Below, in pieces: positions 63,729 through 64,000 of a stretch of 64,000 nucleotides of DNA. The DNA is from Ricinus communis (Eukaryota; Streptophyta; Magnoliopsida; Malpighiales; Euphorbiaceae): positions 1,991,582 to 2,055,581 of the forward strand of contig NC_063262.1 in NCBI RefSeq assembly GCF_019578655.1, read 5' to 3'. Made by a program: the position numbers and the translations under genes. The notes under the pieces were generated by a model. The model saw only the letters and a list, made by a program, of their open reading frames with translations, was not told the DNA's origin and searched no databases. How positions within the stretch are numbered: position 1 is the first letter of the stretch; the number at the start of each line of letters is the position of its first letter.

Positions 63729-64000
63729 CTAGCTCTTTCGGACCATAGAAATCCCGTTGCTATTGGAACGACCGAGAAAAATGGTGCTGTTTCTATTAGT
63801 GACAGTCAAATGGCCATGATTTTGACTCTGGATTGTGGTGGTCCTTTTGCCTATCTATGATGAAGTTTGTCTGCATCAACCACGAGTAACTTGGATATGA
63901 CAGAAATGTGTTCTCAAAGTTCCTTTGTGATGCAGCCTTATGATGGAGACCATGAACCCACACCTTTGACAGCTTTAGGCCGTGCTATGATAAGCATTAG
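63729..64000. other. PPR copy 2 3' flank
   Basis: Matches 47346-47619 with a handful of substitutions up to the last base of the window. It carries no gene. Confidence 0.6.

Larger units (their letters stand above)
47647..64000. repeat. Segmental tandem duplication, copy 2 (runs to window end)
   Basis: This repeats 39648-47646 but is expanded by a 562-bp local duplication (50728-51289) and a 7.96-kb retrotransposon (52354-60309). The match to copy 1 still continues at base 64000 (TAAGCATTAG corresponds to 47610-47619). The end of the duplication, or a third copy, therefore lies outside the window. Confidence 0.95.

Overview
This window is plant nuclear DNA, very probably from a woody or herbaceous eudicot. 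The evidence is AT-rich intergenic DNA, short GT-AG introns, and plant-only families (BZR1/BES1, PPR, UPF0496, plastid-targeted GGPP synthase, plant UGT). It also holds Ty1/copia, Ty3/gypsy-type LTR, Mutator-like and hAT-like elements. The protein details resemble Euphorbiaceae such as castor bean, but that is my inference from memory and was not searched.

The left two thirds (1-38 kb) is ordinary, low-density gene space. In order it carries: the 3' part of an aminopeptidase P gene (+); a broken 3' half of a UDP-glycosyltransferase (-); a BZR1/BES1 brassinosteroid transcription factor (-); a UNE2-like MFS transporter (+) with a decayed repeat of its own 3' end; the NEDD8-conjugating enzyme RCE1/UBC12 (-); the oligosaccharyltransferase subunit OST48/DGL1 (+, 13 coding exons, a hAT-like insertion in intron 11); an intronless plastid GGPP synthase (+); and a tRNA-Asp (-). 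These genes are functionally unrelated. A 750-bp Mutator-type hairpin element lies between RCE1 and OST48.

The right third (39.6-64 kb) is the unusual part. A block of 7,999 bp (39648-47646), carrying a UPF0496/DUF677 membrane-protein gene and a two-exon PPR gene, is followed directly by a second copy (47647 to at least the window end). The copies differ by roughly 1% by eye, but damage is reciprocal. In copy 1 the UPF0496 gene is whole and the PPR gene has a 20-bp frameshifting deletion. In copy 2 the PPR gene is whole and UPF0496 has an in-frame deletion that removes its membrane hairpin.

Copy 2 is also swollen by nested insertions. A Mutator-like element (perfect 9-bp target duplication in copy 1) contains an 8-kb degenerate copia element on the minus strand (5-bp TSD, PBS and PPT visible). 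That element in turn contains a 3.1-kb solo LTR (5-bp TSD). The copia LTRs differ more from each other than the two duplicated blocks do, yet copy 1 has a clean empty site. This suggests the duplication joined two different haplotypes, or that an assembly placed two haplotypes in tandem.
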